Below are positions 9,552 through 18,848 of a stretch of 64,000 bases of DNA, in pieces. Both the position numbers and the translations under genes were made by a program. Position 1 is the first letter of the stretch. Each line of letters begins with the position of its first letter. This DNA comes from Pseudomonas sp. RIT288 (GTDB taxonomy: Bacteria; Pseudomonadota; Gammaproteobacteria; Pseudomonadales; Pseudomonadaceae), in the NCBI RefSeq assembly GCF_000631985.1, contig NZ_JFYN01000042.1, positions 367,006 to 431,005 of the forward strand, written 5' to 3'. The notes under the pieces were generated by a model. It saw nothing but the letters and a program-made list of their open reading frames with translations. It did not search any database and was not told the DNA's origin.

Positions 9552-9995
9552 TCAGGCCGGCAGCACCAACTTGAACAACTGGTGATCAGTGAAGGTGTCA
9601 TCCGGGTGACCGACAAAATTACCCGTCACAATGCCGGTCGCGCCTTCGAATCGGCCACCACCGCGAATCACGCGCCAGGCGATCGAACCGGTGCTGTAGC
9701 CGCTTGCCTGCACACTGAACTGGCCTGGCATGACCGTTTCGACATCCAGGTAGCTGTCGATTCCGGGGAAGTCGACGCGACCGGTTTCCCAACTTTGCTC
9801 ACCCCGCACGGTCACCACCGTATCGAAGTGCGCGACCCCGGTCGGCACCTGCAACGCCCCTTCGCCCTGCACATCCGACAGTGGATCAAGCGCAAGAATC
9901 AGACCCTGGGCACGGGACCGTACGACACCGGTGGCGTGGCCGATGGCTTCGGCCTTGCCAGTGAAGTAGATCAGCATGGAATAGGTTTTCATCAT
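9552..9995 (-). CDS. Small beta-barrel protein, allene-oxide-cyclase-like
   Basis: A 147-residue protein with no signal peptide, rich in beta-strand patterns. The GGGRFEGATGIVTGNFVG stretch near residues 112-129 resembles the glycine-rich strand turn of allene-oxide-cyclase and dirigent-like barrels. I do not recognise a specific family. Its ATG overlaps the stop of the upstream phospho-lyase-like gene (TGATG), so the two are translationally coupled and probably serve the same pathway. A GAGAGG ribosome site is present. Possible roles are a substrate-binding barrel or a cyclase or isomerase. Confidence 0.65.
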   Translation of the reverse strand: MMKTYSMLIYFTGKAEAIGHATGVVRSRAQGLILALDPLSDVQGEGALQVPTGVAHFDTVVTVRGEQSWETGRVDFPGIDSYLDVETVMPGQFSVQASGYSTGSIAWRVIRGGGRFEGATGIVTGNFVGHPDDTFTDHQLFKLVLPA

Positions 9996-11344
9996 CAACC
10001 TCTCACACCGGTGGTTTTGCCCAGTTCAGCCATGACGTCGGCCAGAATGTCGAGGAAGTAGGCGGCGTTGTCAGCGGTGAATGGCAACGGAGGGCGGATC
10101 TTCAGCACATTGCCCAACGGACTGGAAGCGCTGATCAACACGTTATGGTCACGTAACTTGTTGACCACTTGCATGGCCAGTTCCTCGTGCGGTTCTTTGG
10201 TAAGCGGGTCCTTGACGAACTCGGCACCGATGAACAGACCCGCCCCCCGAACATCACCGATCACCGGATATTCCTTGGCCAGCTCACGCAGGCCGGCGCG
10301 CAACAGATCACCGACCACCAGAGAGTTTTTTTGCAGGTTTTCGCCCTCGATCACTTCCAGCACCGCCATCGCCGCAGCGGTAGAAACCGGGTTGCCGCCA
10401 AAGGTATTGAAGTAACGTGCGGTCGTAGCAAAACGCGTCAGCAACTCCGGTTTCGCCACTACCCCACCGATGGGAAGGCCATTGCCCATGGGCTTGCCCA
10501 TGATCACCAGGTCAGGTACGACGCCGTGACGCTGGAAGCCCCAGAACTCATCGCCGGTACGCGCGAAACCAGGCTGAACTTCGTCAGCGATAAACAGGCC
10601 TCCAGCACGACGAACCGCCTCGACGGCCTTGACCAGAAAACCACGCGGGTCAGAGAAGACGCCATCACTGGAGAAGATGGTATCCGTCACCAGCGCCGCC
10701 GGGCGGATGCCGTGACGCAGCATGTCAGCAATCGCCGCTTCAACCGACTCGGCAAATGCGTCGCCGACATCCTTATCCCCCGCACGATACGCGTCCGGTG
10801 CAGGAACCAGGCGCACCATGCTGCCCAACGCCACACCTTCACCCAAAGACGGAGACATCTCGGCAATCGCGGCGGTGATGCCGTGGTAGGCATTTTCAGT
10901 GACGATGATGCCGGTGTTACCGGTATGGCAACGCGCGATTCGTACCGCAAGGTCCGATGACTCACTGCCGGTGCACGTAAACATGACGTTCGCCAATTCC
11001 TTGGGAAAGGTAGCGATCAGCTTTTCGGCGTAGGTCAGTACAGTGTCGTACAGATAGCGGGTATGGGTATTGAGCAGTGCCATCTGTTTGGAAACCGCCT
11101 CCACGACATGCGGATGGCAGTGCCCTACCGAAGGCACGTTGTTGTACACATCCAGGTAAGGCGTGTCATGCGAGTCGTACATCCACACGCCTTCCGCGCG
11201 GACGAAGTGCACAGGCTTTTCATAGAACAACTTGTAGGACGGGCCCAGTACTTTTGCGCGGCGTTTGAGCAATTGTTCGATCACCGGATCCAGGCCATGA
11301 GCCTGAGCAGGATCGAACGAGTTGATCATCAATGGGCGATTCAT
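9995..11344 (-). CDS. Class III PLP enzyme, AGXT2L/PHYKPL-type phospho-lyase
   Basis: A 449-residue fold-type-I PLP enzyme. PLP lysine K284 lies in IMGKPMGNGLPIGG and the ring-nitrogen aspartate D254 in FIADEVQPGFART. The stretches GDVRGAGLFIGAEFVKD and NVLKIRPPLPFT closely follow the pattern I recall for the animal ethanolamine-phosphate and 5-phosphohydroxylysine phospho-lyases. That group eliminates phosphate and ammonia from phosphorylated amino alcohols, giving an aldehyde. The ATG at 11344 has GGAGTG 8 bases upstream and starts four bases after the stop of an APH-fold kinase. That pairing supports a kinase-then-lyase pathway. A plain omega-aminotransferase remains the alternative. Confidence 0.8.
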   Translation of the reverse strand: MNRPLMINSFDPAQAHGLDPVIEQLLKRRAKVLGPSYKLFYEKPVHFVRAEGVWMYDSHDTPYLDVYNNVPSVGHCHPHVVEAVSKQMALLNTHTRYLYDTVLTYAEKLIATFPKELANVMFTCTGSESSDLAVRIARCHTGNTGIIVTENAYHGITAAIAEMSPSLGEGVALGSMVRLVPAPDAYRAGDKDVGDAFAESVEAAIADMLRHGIRPAALVTDTIFSSDGVFSDPRGFLVKAVEAVRRAGGLFIADEVQPGFARTGDEFWGFQRHGVVPDLVIMGKPMGNGLPIGGVVAKPELLTRFATTARYFNTFGGNPVSTAAAMAVLEVIEGENLQKNSLVVGDLLRAGLRELAKEYPVIGDVRGAGLFIGAEFVKDPLTKEPHEELAMQVVNKLRDHNVLISASSPLGNVLKIRPPLPFTADNAAYFLDILADVMAELGKTTGVRG

Positions 11345-11348
11345 TATT

Positions 11349-12413
11349 TCACTCCAGGTTGCATGCTTTACGAAGAATGGATTGGGCATCCGCTCGACTG
11401 ACTTGCGCCAATCGCTGGAGCCCGTCCCAGGCAACGCCCGTGTTCTTGAGGATGTAATGACGGTTTGTGGGATATAGACGTGCCCGAAACTCGGTGATCG
11501 TGATCGCCGTACACAGACGCGTGATAATCAGGTCGTAAAGCAGGTCCACTTCCGCCACCAGCAGCGGCAACACCCGGTGATACGCCCCGAGCATCTCGGC
11601 CACCTTGCTCAACGGGCGGTCGCCGTCGGTGTGATAACTGGCGGCAATGGCGATGTCGTTGATCAGCTGGGTCGCCACCATGTCGCCAAAATCGAGGATG
11701 CCCGAGACTTCATCATGGCGCCCCTCATCCATCAGGATGTTGTGTGGATTGAAGTCGGCATGAACCACCTGGCTGCGCATTTCAATGAGTCGGTGGTAGA
11801 CGACGTCGTCGAAATAATCGAAGCCTGCTCGAACCAGGTTCCAGGGTTTATCGCCATCGGCATGCTGCGTTGATGGCAGCATCTCCCGGCAAGCTGCCGC
11901 TTGCTGAATGTCCCACGCCAGGGCTCGATCAGCCCCTGGGTGGTTGAAGCCACGTAGCGCTAACCCAAGCTCGGCCAGACTGATGCCGATGTTGCGCAAC
12001 TGGGCTTGCGAGCTGACACTTTTTGGCAACGCCAAGCCTTCCAGAAACGAAGTCATCCAGATAATTCGTCTCGGGTTGTCACCCACTTTCACCGCAAAGG
12101 ACGTTTCACCGTTGAGCGACGCAATCAACAGTGGAACCGGAATATGCGGTGCGCGTTCGGCAAGCCAGGCCAGCGCTTGAATCTGCATATCGATGGTCGC
12201 GTGATCATCTGCAGGGTTCGACATCCGCAGGATGTACTGCAAGCCGTCGACTGAAAAAACATGGAACAGCTCGTCACGCTCACAACTGATTCGCGTGCAT
12301 CGGACACTCATGCCATACCGGCCCAGAACAAGCGCTTCGACTTCCGCCAAAGGCGTCTCTTCGACAGCGGTCGTCATATTGCTCAGTGATAGCGAAAGAC
12401 CGTTAATCGTCAT
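11349..12413 (-). CDS. APH-fold small-molecule kinase
   Basis: A 354-residue protein of the aminoglycoside-phosphotransferase, choline-kinase and hydroxylysine-kinase fold. The catalytic loop VHADFNPHNILMD (HxDxxxxN) and the metal-binding LDFGDM are both intact, so it should be active. It is coupled directly to the phospho-lyase-like gene, whose ribosome site lies in its last codons. It likely phosphorylates the hydroxyl group of an amino alcohol such as hydroxylysine or ethanolamine, making the lyase substrate. An alternative ATG at 12377 would remove 12 residues. Antibiotic resistance is unlikely given the operon. Confidence 0.8.
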   Translation of the reverse strand: MTINGLSLSLSNMTTAVEETPLAEVEALVLGRYGMSVRCTRISCERDELFHVFSVDGLQYILRMSNPADDHATIDMQIQALAWLAERAPHIPVPLLIASLNGETSFAVKVGDNPRRIIWMTSFLEGLALPKSVSSQAQLRNIGISLAELGLALRGFNHPGADRALAWDIQQAAACREMLPSTQHADGDKPWNLVRAGFDYFDDVVYHRLIEMRSQVVHADFNPHNILMDEGRHDEVSGILDFGDMVATQLINDIAIAASYHTDGDRPLSKVAEMLGAYHRVLPLLVAEVDLLYDLIITRLCTAITITEFRARLYPTNRHYILKNTGVAWDGLQRLAQVSRADAQSILRKACNLE

Positions 12414-12534
12414 TGGATATGCTGCCTAATGCTATTCAGGACCCGTTTTCGAAGCACTCTCAAGCCGCGACCTGATAAACAGATCGCTCTGCAGTGCGTC
12501 CACAAGAGTCCCGAATCTCGAATACCGGGAGTAC

Positions 12535-12550
12535 CCCCGCCGGAGCGGGG
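12535..12550 (-). terminator. GC hairpin between PatD-like and kinase genes
   Basis: CCCCGC-CGGA-GCGGGG, a 6-bp stem with a tetraloop, 8 bases after the aldehyde dehydrogenase stop on the minus strand. It has no U-tract, so partial attenuation within the operon is more likely than full termination. Confidence 0.35.
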
Positions 12551-12557
12551 CGTCATA

Positions 12558-14003
12558 TCATTCGAAGTTCATCATGACGTGACGAACGACCGTGTAGTCT
12601 TCCAGGCAGTAGATCGACTGATCCTTGCCATAACCGGACATCTTCATACCGCCATGAGGCATTTCGCTCAGGAGGGTGAAGTGTTGATTGACCCAAGTGG
12701 TGCCGTATTGCAGGCGAGCGCTGACCTTGGCAGCGGTCTTGGCATCACGGGTCCAGACTGATGAAGCCAAGCCATAGCGGCTATCATTTGCCCAGCCGAT
12801 GACCTGATCGACGTCCTGGAAGGAGGTCACCGAAACCACGGGGCCAAACACTTCACGCTGGACGATTTCGTCGGTTTGCAAGGCTCCGACAACGAGGGTC
12901 GGCTCGTAGTAGAAACCATCACCCGCCACATGCTTGCCACCCGTGATGACCTGGATATGCGACTGATCCTTCGCACGGTCGACAAAACCCGCAACGCGTT
13001 CACGCTGTCGGGCGCTGATCAGCGGACCGAGCTCTGTACCGGCCTGGTCGGTGGGCCCGAGCTTGATTGAGCACACGGCCTCCTTGAGGGCCGCGACGAG
13101 GGTGTCGTGGACGCTTTCATGCACGTAGATTCGGCAAGCGGCGCAGCAATCCTGACCGGCGTTGTAGAAGCCAGCCGAGCGTACGGTGGAAACCACCGCC
13201 TCCAGGTCCGCGTCGGCCATCACGATCACCGGTGCCTTGCCGCCCAGCTCGAGATGGGTGCGTTTGAGATTGCCGGTCGCCGCTTGCAGGACTTTCTGGC
13301 CGGTGGTGACATCACCAGTGATGGACATCATGTTGATGTCCGGGTGCTCACCCAGGGCCTGACCGACCGTTTGCCCGCGTCCGGTGACGATATTGACCAC
13401 ACCAGGTGGCAGCATCTCGGCAAGGATACTGCCCAGTTTCAATGCGGTGAGCGGGGTGTTTTCCGACGGCTTCATCACCACGGTATTACCCACGGCAATC
13501 GGCGCGAAAATCTTCCAGGTGGCCATGGCCAATGGGAAGTTCCAGGGAGCAATGGCCCCGACCACGCCAACCGGGTCACGACGAATGATGCTCGTATGGT
13601 TGGCTGCGTATTCACCGGCCGCCAGCCCGGTCAGGCAACGCGCCGCGCCAGCAAAAAAGCGAATGTTGTCGACCACGCCCGGGATCTCATCCTCAAGCAT
13701 GCGCTCGTAGGGCTTGCCCACGTTCAACGATTCGATTTGGGCAAAAGCGGCGCCTTCCTGTTCGATTCGATCGGCAATTTTCAGCAACAGCGCCGAGCGT
13801 TTTCCTGGGGGCAACTGCGACCAGGCCGGGAACGCCTTGCGAGCGGCTGCCACCGCTTGATCAATCTGTTCAAGGCTGGCTTCCGGCACTTCTCCCAGAA
13901 CTCGACCAGTGGCCGGGTTCAGCAGCGTTTCTGCGTGGCCTTCGCCGCGAACCAGCTTGCCGTCGATCAACAGATCAATCACGAACTCTTGTGTAGTGCT
14001 CAT
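12558..14003 (-). CDS. Gamma-aminobutyraldehyde dehydrogenase-like (PatD type)
   Basis: A 481-residue aldehyde dehydrogenase. The segments DEIPGVVDNIRFFAGAARC, GLAAGEY, TSIIRRDPVGVV, NAGQDCCAACRIYVHE (catalytic cysteine) and SEMPHGGMKMSGYGKD follow the PatD aminobutyraldehyde dehydrogenase pattern closely. It would oxidise an omega-aminoaldehyde, often present as a cyclic imine, to the amino acid with NAD. The ATG at 14003 has GAGAG 6 bases upstream; a GTG at 14015 is the longer option. It is the first gene of the minus-strand amine module and is divergent from the MocR regulator. Confidence 0.88.
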   Translation of the reverse strand: MSTTQEFVIDLLIDGKLVRGEGHAETLLNPATGRVLGEVPEASLEQIDQAVAAARKAFPAWSQLPPGKRSALLLKIADRIEQEGAAFAQIESLNVGKPYERMLEDEIPGVVDNIRFFAGAARCLTGLAAGEYAANHTSIIRRDPVGVVGAIAPWNFPLAMATWKIFAPIAVGNTVVMKPSENTPLTALKLGSILAEMLPPGVVNIVTGRGQTVGQALGEHPDINMMSITGDVTTGQKVLQAATGNLKRTHLELGGKAPVIVMADADLEAVVSTVRSAGFYNAGQDCCAACRIYVHESVHDTLVAALKEAVCSIKLGPTDQAGTELGPLISARQRERVAGFVDRAKDQSHIQVITGGKHVAGDGFYYEPTLVVGALQTDEIVQREVFGPVVSVTSFQDVDQVIGWANDSRYGLASSVWTRDAKTAAKVSARLQYGTTWVNQHFTLLSEMPHGGMKMSGYGKDQSIYCLEDYTVVRHVMMNFE

Positions 14004-14110
14004 AGTTACTCTCACGCTCGTCTGTAAAAACTGTGGCAGGGCAACCAGCGCGTCACGACCCGGCTGCGCTCCTCGTTACAGACAAACTATGACAGTATGG
14101 ACTGAGCCCC

Positions 14111-14141
14111 TATGTCCAATCGGAACTAGTTGTTATGTCCA
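14111..14141 (+). promoter_or_regulatory. Direct repeat TATGTCCA at MocR start
   Basis: The octamer TATGTCCA occurs at 14111-14118 and again at 14134-14141, overlapping the MocR start codon, in the 131-base divergent promoter region. MocR/GabR dimers are known to bind direct repeats near their own promoters. It is a candidate operator only. Confidence 0.35.
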
Positions 14142-15649
14142 CTTTTGACCCCAATCTACTGTCTGACCTGATTCTCGCCACGCTCAAAGAAAGCAGCGGA
14201 ATATCGCTGCAACGGCAAATCTACAAAGTGGTACAGCAAGCGATCCTTGACGCGCGGCTGGCCCCGGGTCATCGCCTGCCTGCCACCCGCGCGCTGGCCA
14301 AGGAGTTGAAGGTCTCACGCATGACCGTCACCCTGGCCTACGACAAACTGGGCGCCGAGGGATACATCGTCAGCACTCATGGCAGCGGTAGTTTCGTGGC
14401 CAATATTCACCCCGCCGTCAGCCGGGCACAGATGGCAACGCAGCTTTCAGCGCCTGATGACAGACCAGGACTGTCACGCCGGGCGGTCGAACTGGTGGGT
14501 GGGACTCACGGGGCGACAGAGCATGAAGGGGCATTCGTCCCGGGCGTTGCCGACACCACCAACTTCCCCTTCCATATCTGGCAACGCATGCAGAATCGAT
14601 ACGCCAAGAAGCCCTTCTCGGCGCTGACCGGCTACAGCAGCGACGGGGGGTATCTGCCTTTGCGTCAGGCCCTGGCGGAGTACTTGCAGATATCGCGTTC
14701 AGTAAAATGCAGCCCGCACCAGATCCTGATCACGATGGGAACGAATCAGTCCCTGGACTTGTGCGCGCATATGCTGGCCGACACGGGCGACGTCGCACTG
14801 ATCGAGGAGCCCTGCAACTGGAGCACGGCACTTATTTGGAAAGCGGCAAGCCTGAGAGTAGTGCCTGTTCCGATCGATGAGGATGGTGTCGCTGCTCAGC
14901 TCTTTCCTTTTCAGAAAACCAAGCCTGAAGACCTGCCAAAATTACTCTTCACGACACCGTCACACCAATACCCGATGGGGGGCTCGATGGGCTTGCATCG
15001 GCGCCGACTGTTGATTGAGTTGGCCAGGGAACATAACTTCTGGATTATTGAAGACGACTACGACAGCGAGTTCCGTTATGACTCCAGCCCTCTACCCTCT
15101 CTGCAGGGACTGGATGAGCATGAGCGGGTCATCTATCTGGGCACCTTTAGCAAGGTGATGTACCCAGGATTGCGAATGAGTTATCTGGTGGTGCCCGAAG
15201 CACTCGCCGACGCCTTCGCCAGTGGTCTGACTCAGCTGTACCGCCCAGGCCAGCTTGGACTTCAGGCCGCCATGGCCGACTTCATCGGCGAGGGCTATTT
15301 CGCGACCCATATCAGAAGAATGCGGGGCATTTACGCTGAGCGTCAGCGCGAACTGAAACGTGCGTTGAACGAACACTTTGGTGACACCATAACGGTTTCA
15401 ACCGGTCACACCGGACTGCACCTGACCATACAGTTCACCTCCAACATCGACCTTGCCAAAATGACAGCAGAAGCCAGAACGAGAGGCATATATCTGCGCG
15501 ACATAAGTCTCTATCACCAACTGCCGCATTCAATTAAAGGTTATGTTCTGGGTTATGGAGGAGTCAGGACGAACGATATCGAACCCGCCGTCAAAAAGAT
15601 GGCCGAGGCTTATCTGGTAGCAAAAAAAAGTAACCACCAGGCATGCTGA
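14135..15649 (+). CDS. MocR/GabR-type regulator (GntR HTH plus aminotransferase domain)
   Basis: A 504-residue fusion of an N-terminal GntR winged helix (about residues 18-85, including RLPATRALAKELKVSRMTV) and a PLP aminotransferase-fold effector domain. The PLP-lysine segment is GTFSKVMYPGLRMSY. Regulators of this kind (GabR, TauR, PdxR) sense an amine or amino acid through PLP chemistry and activate the adjacent divergent genes. Here these are the PatD-like dehydrogenase and its downstream run, so an amine ligand is expected. A 30-base linker rich in Ser and Ala joins the domains. Confidence 0.9.
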   Translation: MSTFDPNLLSDLILATLKESSGISLQRQIYKVVQQAILDARLAPGHRLPATRALAKELKVSRMTVTLAYDKLGAEGYIVSTHGSGSFVANIHPAVSRAQMATQLSAPDDRPGLSRRAVELVGGTHGATEHEGAFVPGVADTTNFPFHIWQRMQNRYAKKPFSALTGYSSDGGYLPLRQALAEYLQISRSVKCSPHQILITMGTNQSLDLCAHMLADTGDVALIEEPCNWSTALIWKAASLRVVPVPIDEDGVAAQLFPFQKTKPEDLPKLLFTTPSHQYPMGGSMGLHRRRLLIELAREHNFWIIEDDYDSEFRYDSSPLPSLQGLDEHERVIYLGTFSKVMYPGLRMSYLVVPEALADAFASGLTQLYRPGQLGLQAAMADFIGEGYFATHIRRMRGIYAERQRELKRALNEHFGDTITVSTGHTGLHLTIQFTSNIDLAKMTAEARTRGIYLRDISLYHQLPHSIKGYVLGYGGVRTNDIEPAVKKMAEAYLVAKKSNHQAC

Positions 15650-16175
15650 GTATGCGAGACGTGGATCGCTGCCATCTGATCACTGCCGTCTTCATAGGCC
15701 GGACTCATCGATGCGTAGGCATTGCTGAGCGTTACATCTGAGTCGATTCCCGTCCGCCGTGATTAACAGAATCGAAATCCTGTCACTTGTATCTAGCTTC
15801 GAAAGCAGGGGCGATTCAGTCAGTCCCGAATGAGTGGTCTTTCCAACCCTGCCCTCGCACAGCCACCGCAAAAAAAAGCATAGGCAACCTTCATAGATGC
15901 AGCTACGAAAGTTTACCTATGCAAAAGGTGAGTCACAGATATATGCGATAAATCCAAGCATTGCAGGGTGGGGTTCACTCACATCACTAGCTGGCCCCCC
16001 GCGATAAAACAGCCTTTCACCGTTGCCTGACTAGACGCCACGATCCTGACAGTAAAAAGCTGCCACCTCAGATACGTCACCCGGGCACCCGACGCGCCCC
16101 GGCTACTTGAGGCTCGCAGTCTTTACGTACCTTCACCAGAGTTTGCGCTGAGTCACGCCTACCCCAGACAGTCGA
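15650..16175. other. Convergent intergenic, inverted repeat only
   Basis: A 526-base gap between convergent genes. The only structure noted is an imperfect inverted repeat at about 15879-15925 (GCATAGGCAACC with GTTTACCTATGC, spacer about 25). It could end MocR transcription. No gene was seen. Confidence 0.4.
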
Positions 16176-17126
16176 TTAACTCACTACATCAGGCAGCGCT
16201 TCGCCGGCCAACGCGCGGCGGGCACGCTCTACTGCACCGTCTTGCAGCGCGCCTAGGGAAGTGTTCGAGCGCCAGGCGATATGCGGGGTCAGAATCACAT
16301 TGGGAGCATTGCGTAAGGCGTTATCCGCCGGTAACGGTTCCTTGGCGAACACGTCCAGAGCCGCACCGGCGATGTGGCCCTCATGCAGCGCTTCGGCGAG
16401 CGCTGGCTCGTCGATCAGCCCACCTCGGGATACATTTACGATCACCGAGCCTTTGCGCATGCGCTTGAGCACAGCAGCGTTGATCATGTTACGGGTGTCG
16501 GCGTTAAGGGGAAGGTGCAGTGAAACCACGTCCGACTGCTCGAGCACTTCGTCGAGCGAAGCTTGAGTCACGTTGTCGAATGTGGCGAAAGGATCGTAGG
16601 CTTTCACACGAGTCCCCAGCGCCGCCCACCAGCCGGCCGTCAGACGACCAATCCGGCCCATGCCGACAATACCCACGTCCATGTTGGCAAACTTGGGCGT
16701 GTCATAGGCAATCGTGCCCGCCCAACCACCTCTCTCGATCGAGGCCTGGCCTTGAGGCAAACGGCGAGCCAGTGCGATGCCCATCGCAAGCGCATGCGCG
16801 GCCACTTCCTCAGAAGAGGCGTCCGGAACGATCGACACCGGAATGTTGAGGTTTTTTGCAGTCTTGACGTCGATGTTGTCGTAACCCATGCCGTAGCGAA
16901 CGACCGCCTTGCATCGCGTCATGCGCGAAAACTCGGTTTCGTTCACCTTGCCATAAGGCGTCACCATGACGATAACGGCGTTCGTCATCCCGTCGGTGAA
17001 CGCTTGTTGGTCAGCGGCAGCCACCAGTTCAAGACCGAATTGGTCAGCTAATGCCTGCTCACGCTCAAGGTGCGGAAACTGGTGCGGAGCAATCAAAAGA
17101 GTCCCGTTGGAAATAGCAGAATGCAT
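16176..17126 (-). CDS. D-isomer 2-hydroxyacid dehydrogenase
   Basis: A 316-residue NAD(P)-dependent dehydrogenase. The Rossmann motif GIVGMGRIGRLTAG is at about residues 151-164. The active-site pieces NVSRGGLIDEPAL (Arg) and LTPHIAWRS (His) are in their usual order. The family interconverts 2-oxoacids and D-2-hydroxyacids (CtBP, phosphoglycerate dehydrogenase and hydroxypyruvate reductase relatives). The ATG has AGGA upstream. It is the last gene of a minus-strand run with a permease and the P5CDH-like dehydrogenase, so it likely acts on a keto acid from that module. Confidence 0.87.
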   Translation of the reverse strand: MHSAISNGTLLIAPHQFPHLEREQALADQFGLELVAAADQQAFTDGMTNAVIVMVTPYGKVNETEFSRMTRCKAVVRYGMGYDNIDVKTAKNLNIPVSIVPDASSEEVAAHALAMGIALARRLPQGQASIERGGWAGTIAYDTPKFANMDVGIVGMGRIGRLTAGWWAALGTRVKAYDPFATFDNVTQASLDEVLEQSDVVSLHLPLNADTRNMINAAVLKRMRKGSVIVNVSRGGLIDEPALAEALHEGHIAGAALDVFAKEPLPADNALRNAPNVILTPHIAWRSNTSLGALQDGAVERARRALAGEALPDVVS

Positions 17127-17193
17127 CGCTCTAATCCTTGTTTTTCAGAGTTCGAAAGGAGCCTCGCCGTTACGCGGACAAGGCCCGTTTAAG

Positions 17194-18657
17194 TCAGTCG
17201 ATTCGACGGCCTATACGGTCATAAATGACAGAGCCGCGACGTTTGAGATAAAAGGCAAGCGCAATGCCGACGATGATGGACAGATAGGTCAAACCGACCA
17301 GCCCCCACATCACAGCTGGCGGAGCATCGATCAACAGTTCAATGTTCATCGACGCAGTGACCAGAACGACGCCTACACCGATAGCAGCTATCAAGGGGGC
17401 ATAGAAGATCTTCCACTTTGTCCCCCCCTGAGGGTCCCTTTTGAAAAATACCAAGACAGCAATCGACGTCATGAACAGCAGCAACAACATTCCGTAGAAC
17501 GCGATTCCCGCGGCCGCGCCATACAGCGCAAGGTCCTTGCCCCCCGTCGCGATCAACGCCAGCAATGCCAGCAGCCCCGCAGCCCCAACGGCCATTGCCG
17601 AACGATAGGGAGAACCGTGTTTAGGGTGAACAGAGGCAAAATATTGCGGCAGAACCCCGTCCACACTCAGCGAGTGGGTGTAGCGCGAAAGAATGTTCTG
17701 CAACGCGAGGGTGGAGGCAAACATACTGGTGACGATTAGTACGTTGACAACCTGATTGGCAAACACGCCTACGTACTTCAAGACTGCATCAGGCATCATC
17801 GCCGCTGGATTGGCCTGAGCTGCCGCGACAGCATTACTGACCCCAGACGCCAGGATCAGTCCGTAGGACGAAATGGCATAGAAAACGCCTAGAAAAATGA
17901 TCGCCAGATAGGTCGCGCGCGGGATGGTTTTGAGCGGGTCCCGAACCTCGTCCCGATAGATGGCCGTGGCTTCAAAACCGTTGAACAGACCAACGCTGAA
18001 TAACAGCAGCAAACCCAGCTTGGGTGTCACCAGGCTCGCCGGATTCCACGGTTCCAATGCATAGCCTTCAGGTCCGCCGTTGGAAATCACGGCGACGTCG
18101 AAGATAACGATTGCAATGATTTCAAGGACTAGAAGTGCCGACAGCACTTTGGCGGAAAACTCCACGTTGAAGTAACTCATAGCCCAGACGACCAACAACA
18201 TGGCCATCGACCATACCCACCAGGAGATCGCAGCGGTGGGAACGAAGCTGGCAATCAGGTTGTTTACGGCAACGCCAGCGAATACCAGTGCAGCGATAAT
18301 GTTGAAGCCATAGGTCACAAGTGCGAGGAAAGAGCCACCCAGCCCCAAGGGACGTCCCAGGCCTTCAGTTATGTAAGTATAAAAAGCCCCCGGCCGTGGG
18401 ACCCTCCGGGTCATGTTGGTGAAGCCCGTCGCAAACATGATCATCAATACCGTGACACCCAGGAACGCGATAGGTACACCGATACCAAAACTGATGTTGA
18501 ACGATAGAAACCCGCAAACAACACCCAGCGGTGCCGAAAAAGCGAGTACGGTGAACATGAGATCGAGTGTTCCCATGTTGCCCTTGAGTTTGTAACCGGA
18601 TGCAGCTTCTTGTGCGTCGCCTGAAGCGACTTTCAAACGGTCTTGTACAGCGTTCAT
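17194..18657 (-). CDS. APC-family amino acid/amine permease
   Basis: A polytopic permease of about 487 residues. It has the opening block MFTVLAFSAPLGVVCGF, then FNGFEATAIYRDEVRDPLKTIPRATY, the APC signature in the middle of the protein. About 12 hydrophobic segments are visible. The ATG at 18657 has AGGAAA 8 bases upstream and was preferred to one at 18678. Its neighbours are an aldehyde dehydrogenase and a hydroxyacid dehydrogenase, so it probably imports the substrate of the 16-31 kb module. Confidence 0.86.
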   Translation of the reverse strand: MNAVQDRLKVASGDAQEAASGYKLKGNMGTLDLMFTVLAFSAPLGVVCGFLSFNISFGIGVPIAFLGVTVLMIMFATGFTNMTRRVPRPGAFYTYITEGLGRPLGLGGSFLALVTYGFNIIAALVFAGVAVNNLIASFVPTAAISWWVWSMAMLLVVWAMSYFNVEFSAKVLSALLVLEIIAIVIFDVAVISNGGPEGYALEPWNPASLVTPKLGLLLLFSVGLFNGFEATAIYRDEVRDPLKTIPRATYLAIIFLGVFYAISSYGLILASGVSNAVAAAQANPAAMMPDAVLKYVGVFANQVVNVLIVTSMFASTLALQNILSRYTHSLSVDGVLPQYFASVHPKHGSPYRSAMAVGAAGLLALLALIATGGKDLALYGAAAGIAFYGMLLLLFMTSIAVLVFFKRDPQGGTKWKIFYAPLIAAIGVGVVLVTASMNIELLIDAPPAVMWGLVGLTYLSIIVGIALAFYLKRRGSVIYDRIGRRID

Positions 18658-18763
18658 TTTTGATTTTCCTGTTGGCATTTTTATAATGTAAAAAATTTAT
18701 AGGCAGGAGAAATACGGGCAAGACTTCGTGGAACATTCCAAGATATGGCTGATTTTTGTTTTA

Positions 18764-18796
18764 CGTCATGAGCCGCAATTGGCGGCTCATGACGTG
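18764..18796. repeat. Perfect 14-bp inverted repeat
   Basis: ACGTCATGAGCCGC, loop AATTG, GCGGCTCATGACGT, placed between the P5CDH-like dehydrogenase and permease genes. The hairpin is very stable but has no U-tract on either strand. It may be an mRNA-stabilising or attenuating element inside the operon rather than an end point. Confidence 0.55.
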
Positions 18797-18848
18797 TCAA
18801 ACCTGAAACTTTGAAAGCACGCACAGCATCAGATTTAAGGCTCGGTTT

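Noticed and set aside
11349..12413. Aminoglycoside resistance gene
   Set aside because: The APH fold is shared by metabolic kinases, and the coupling to a phospho-lyase-like gene favours metabolism.
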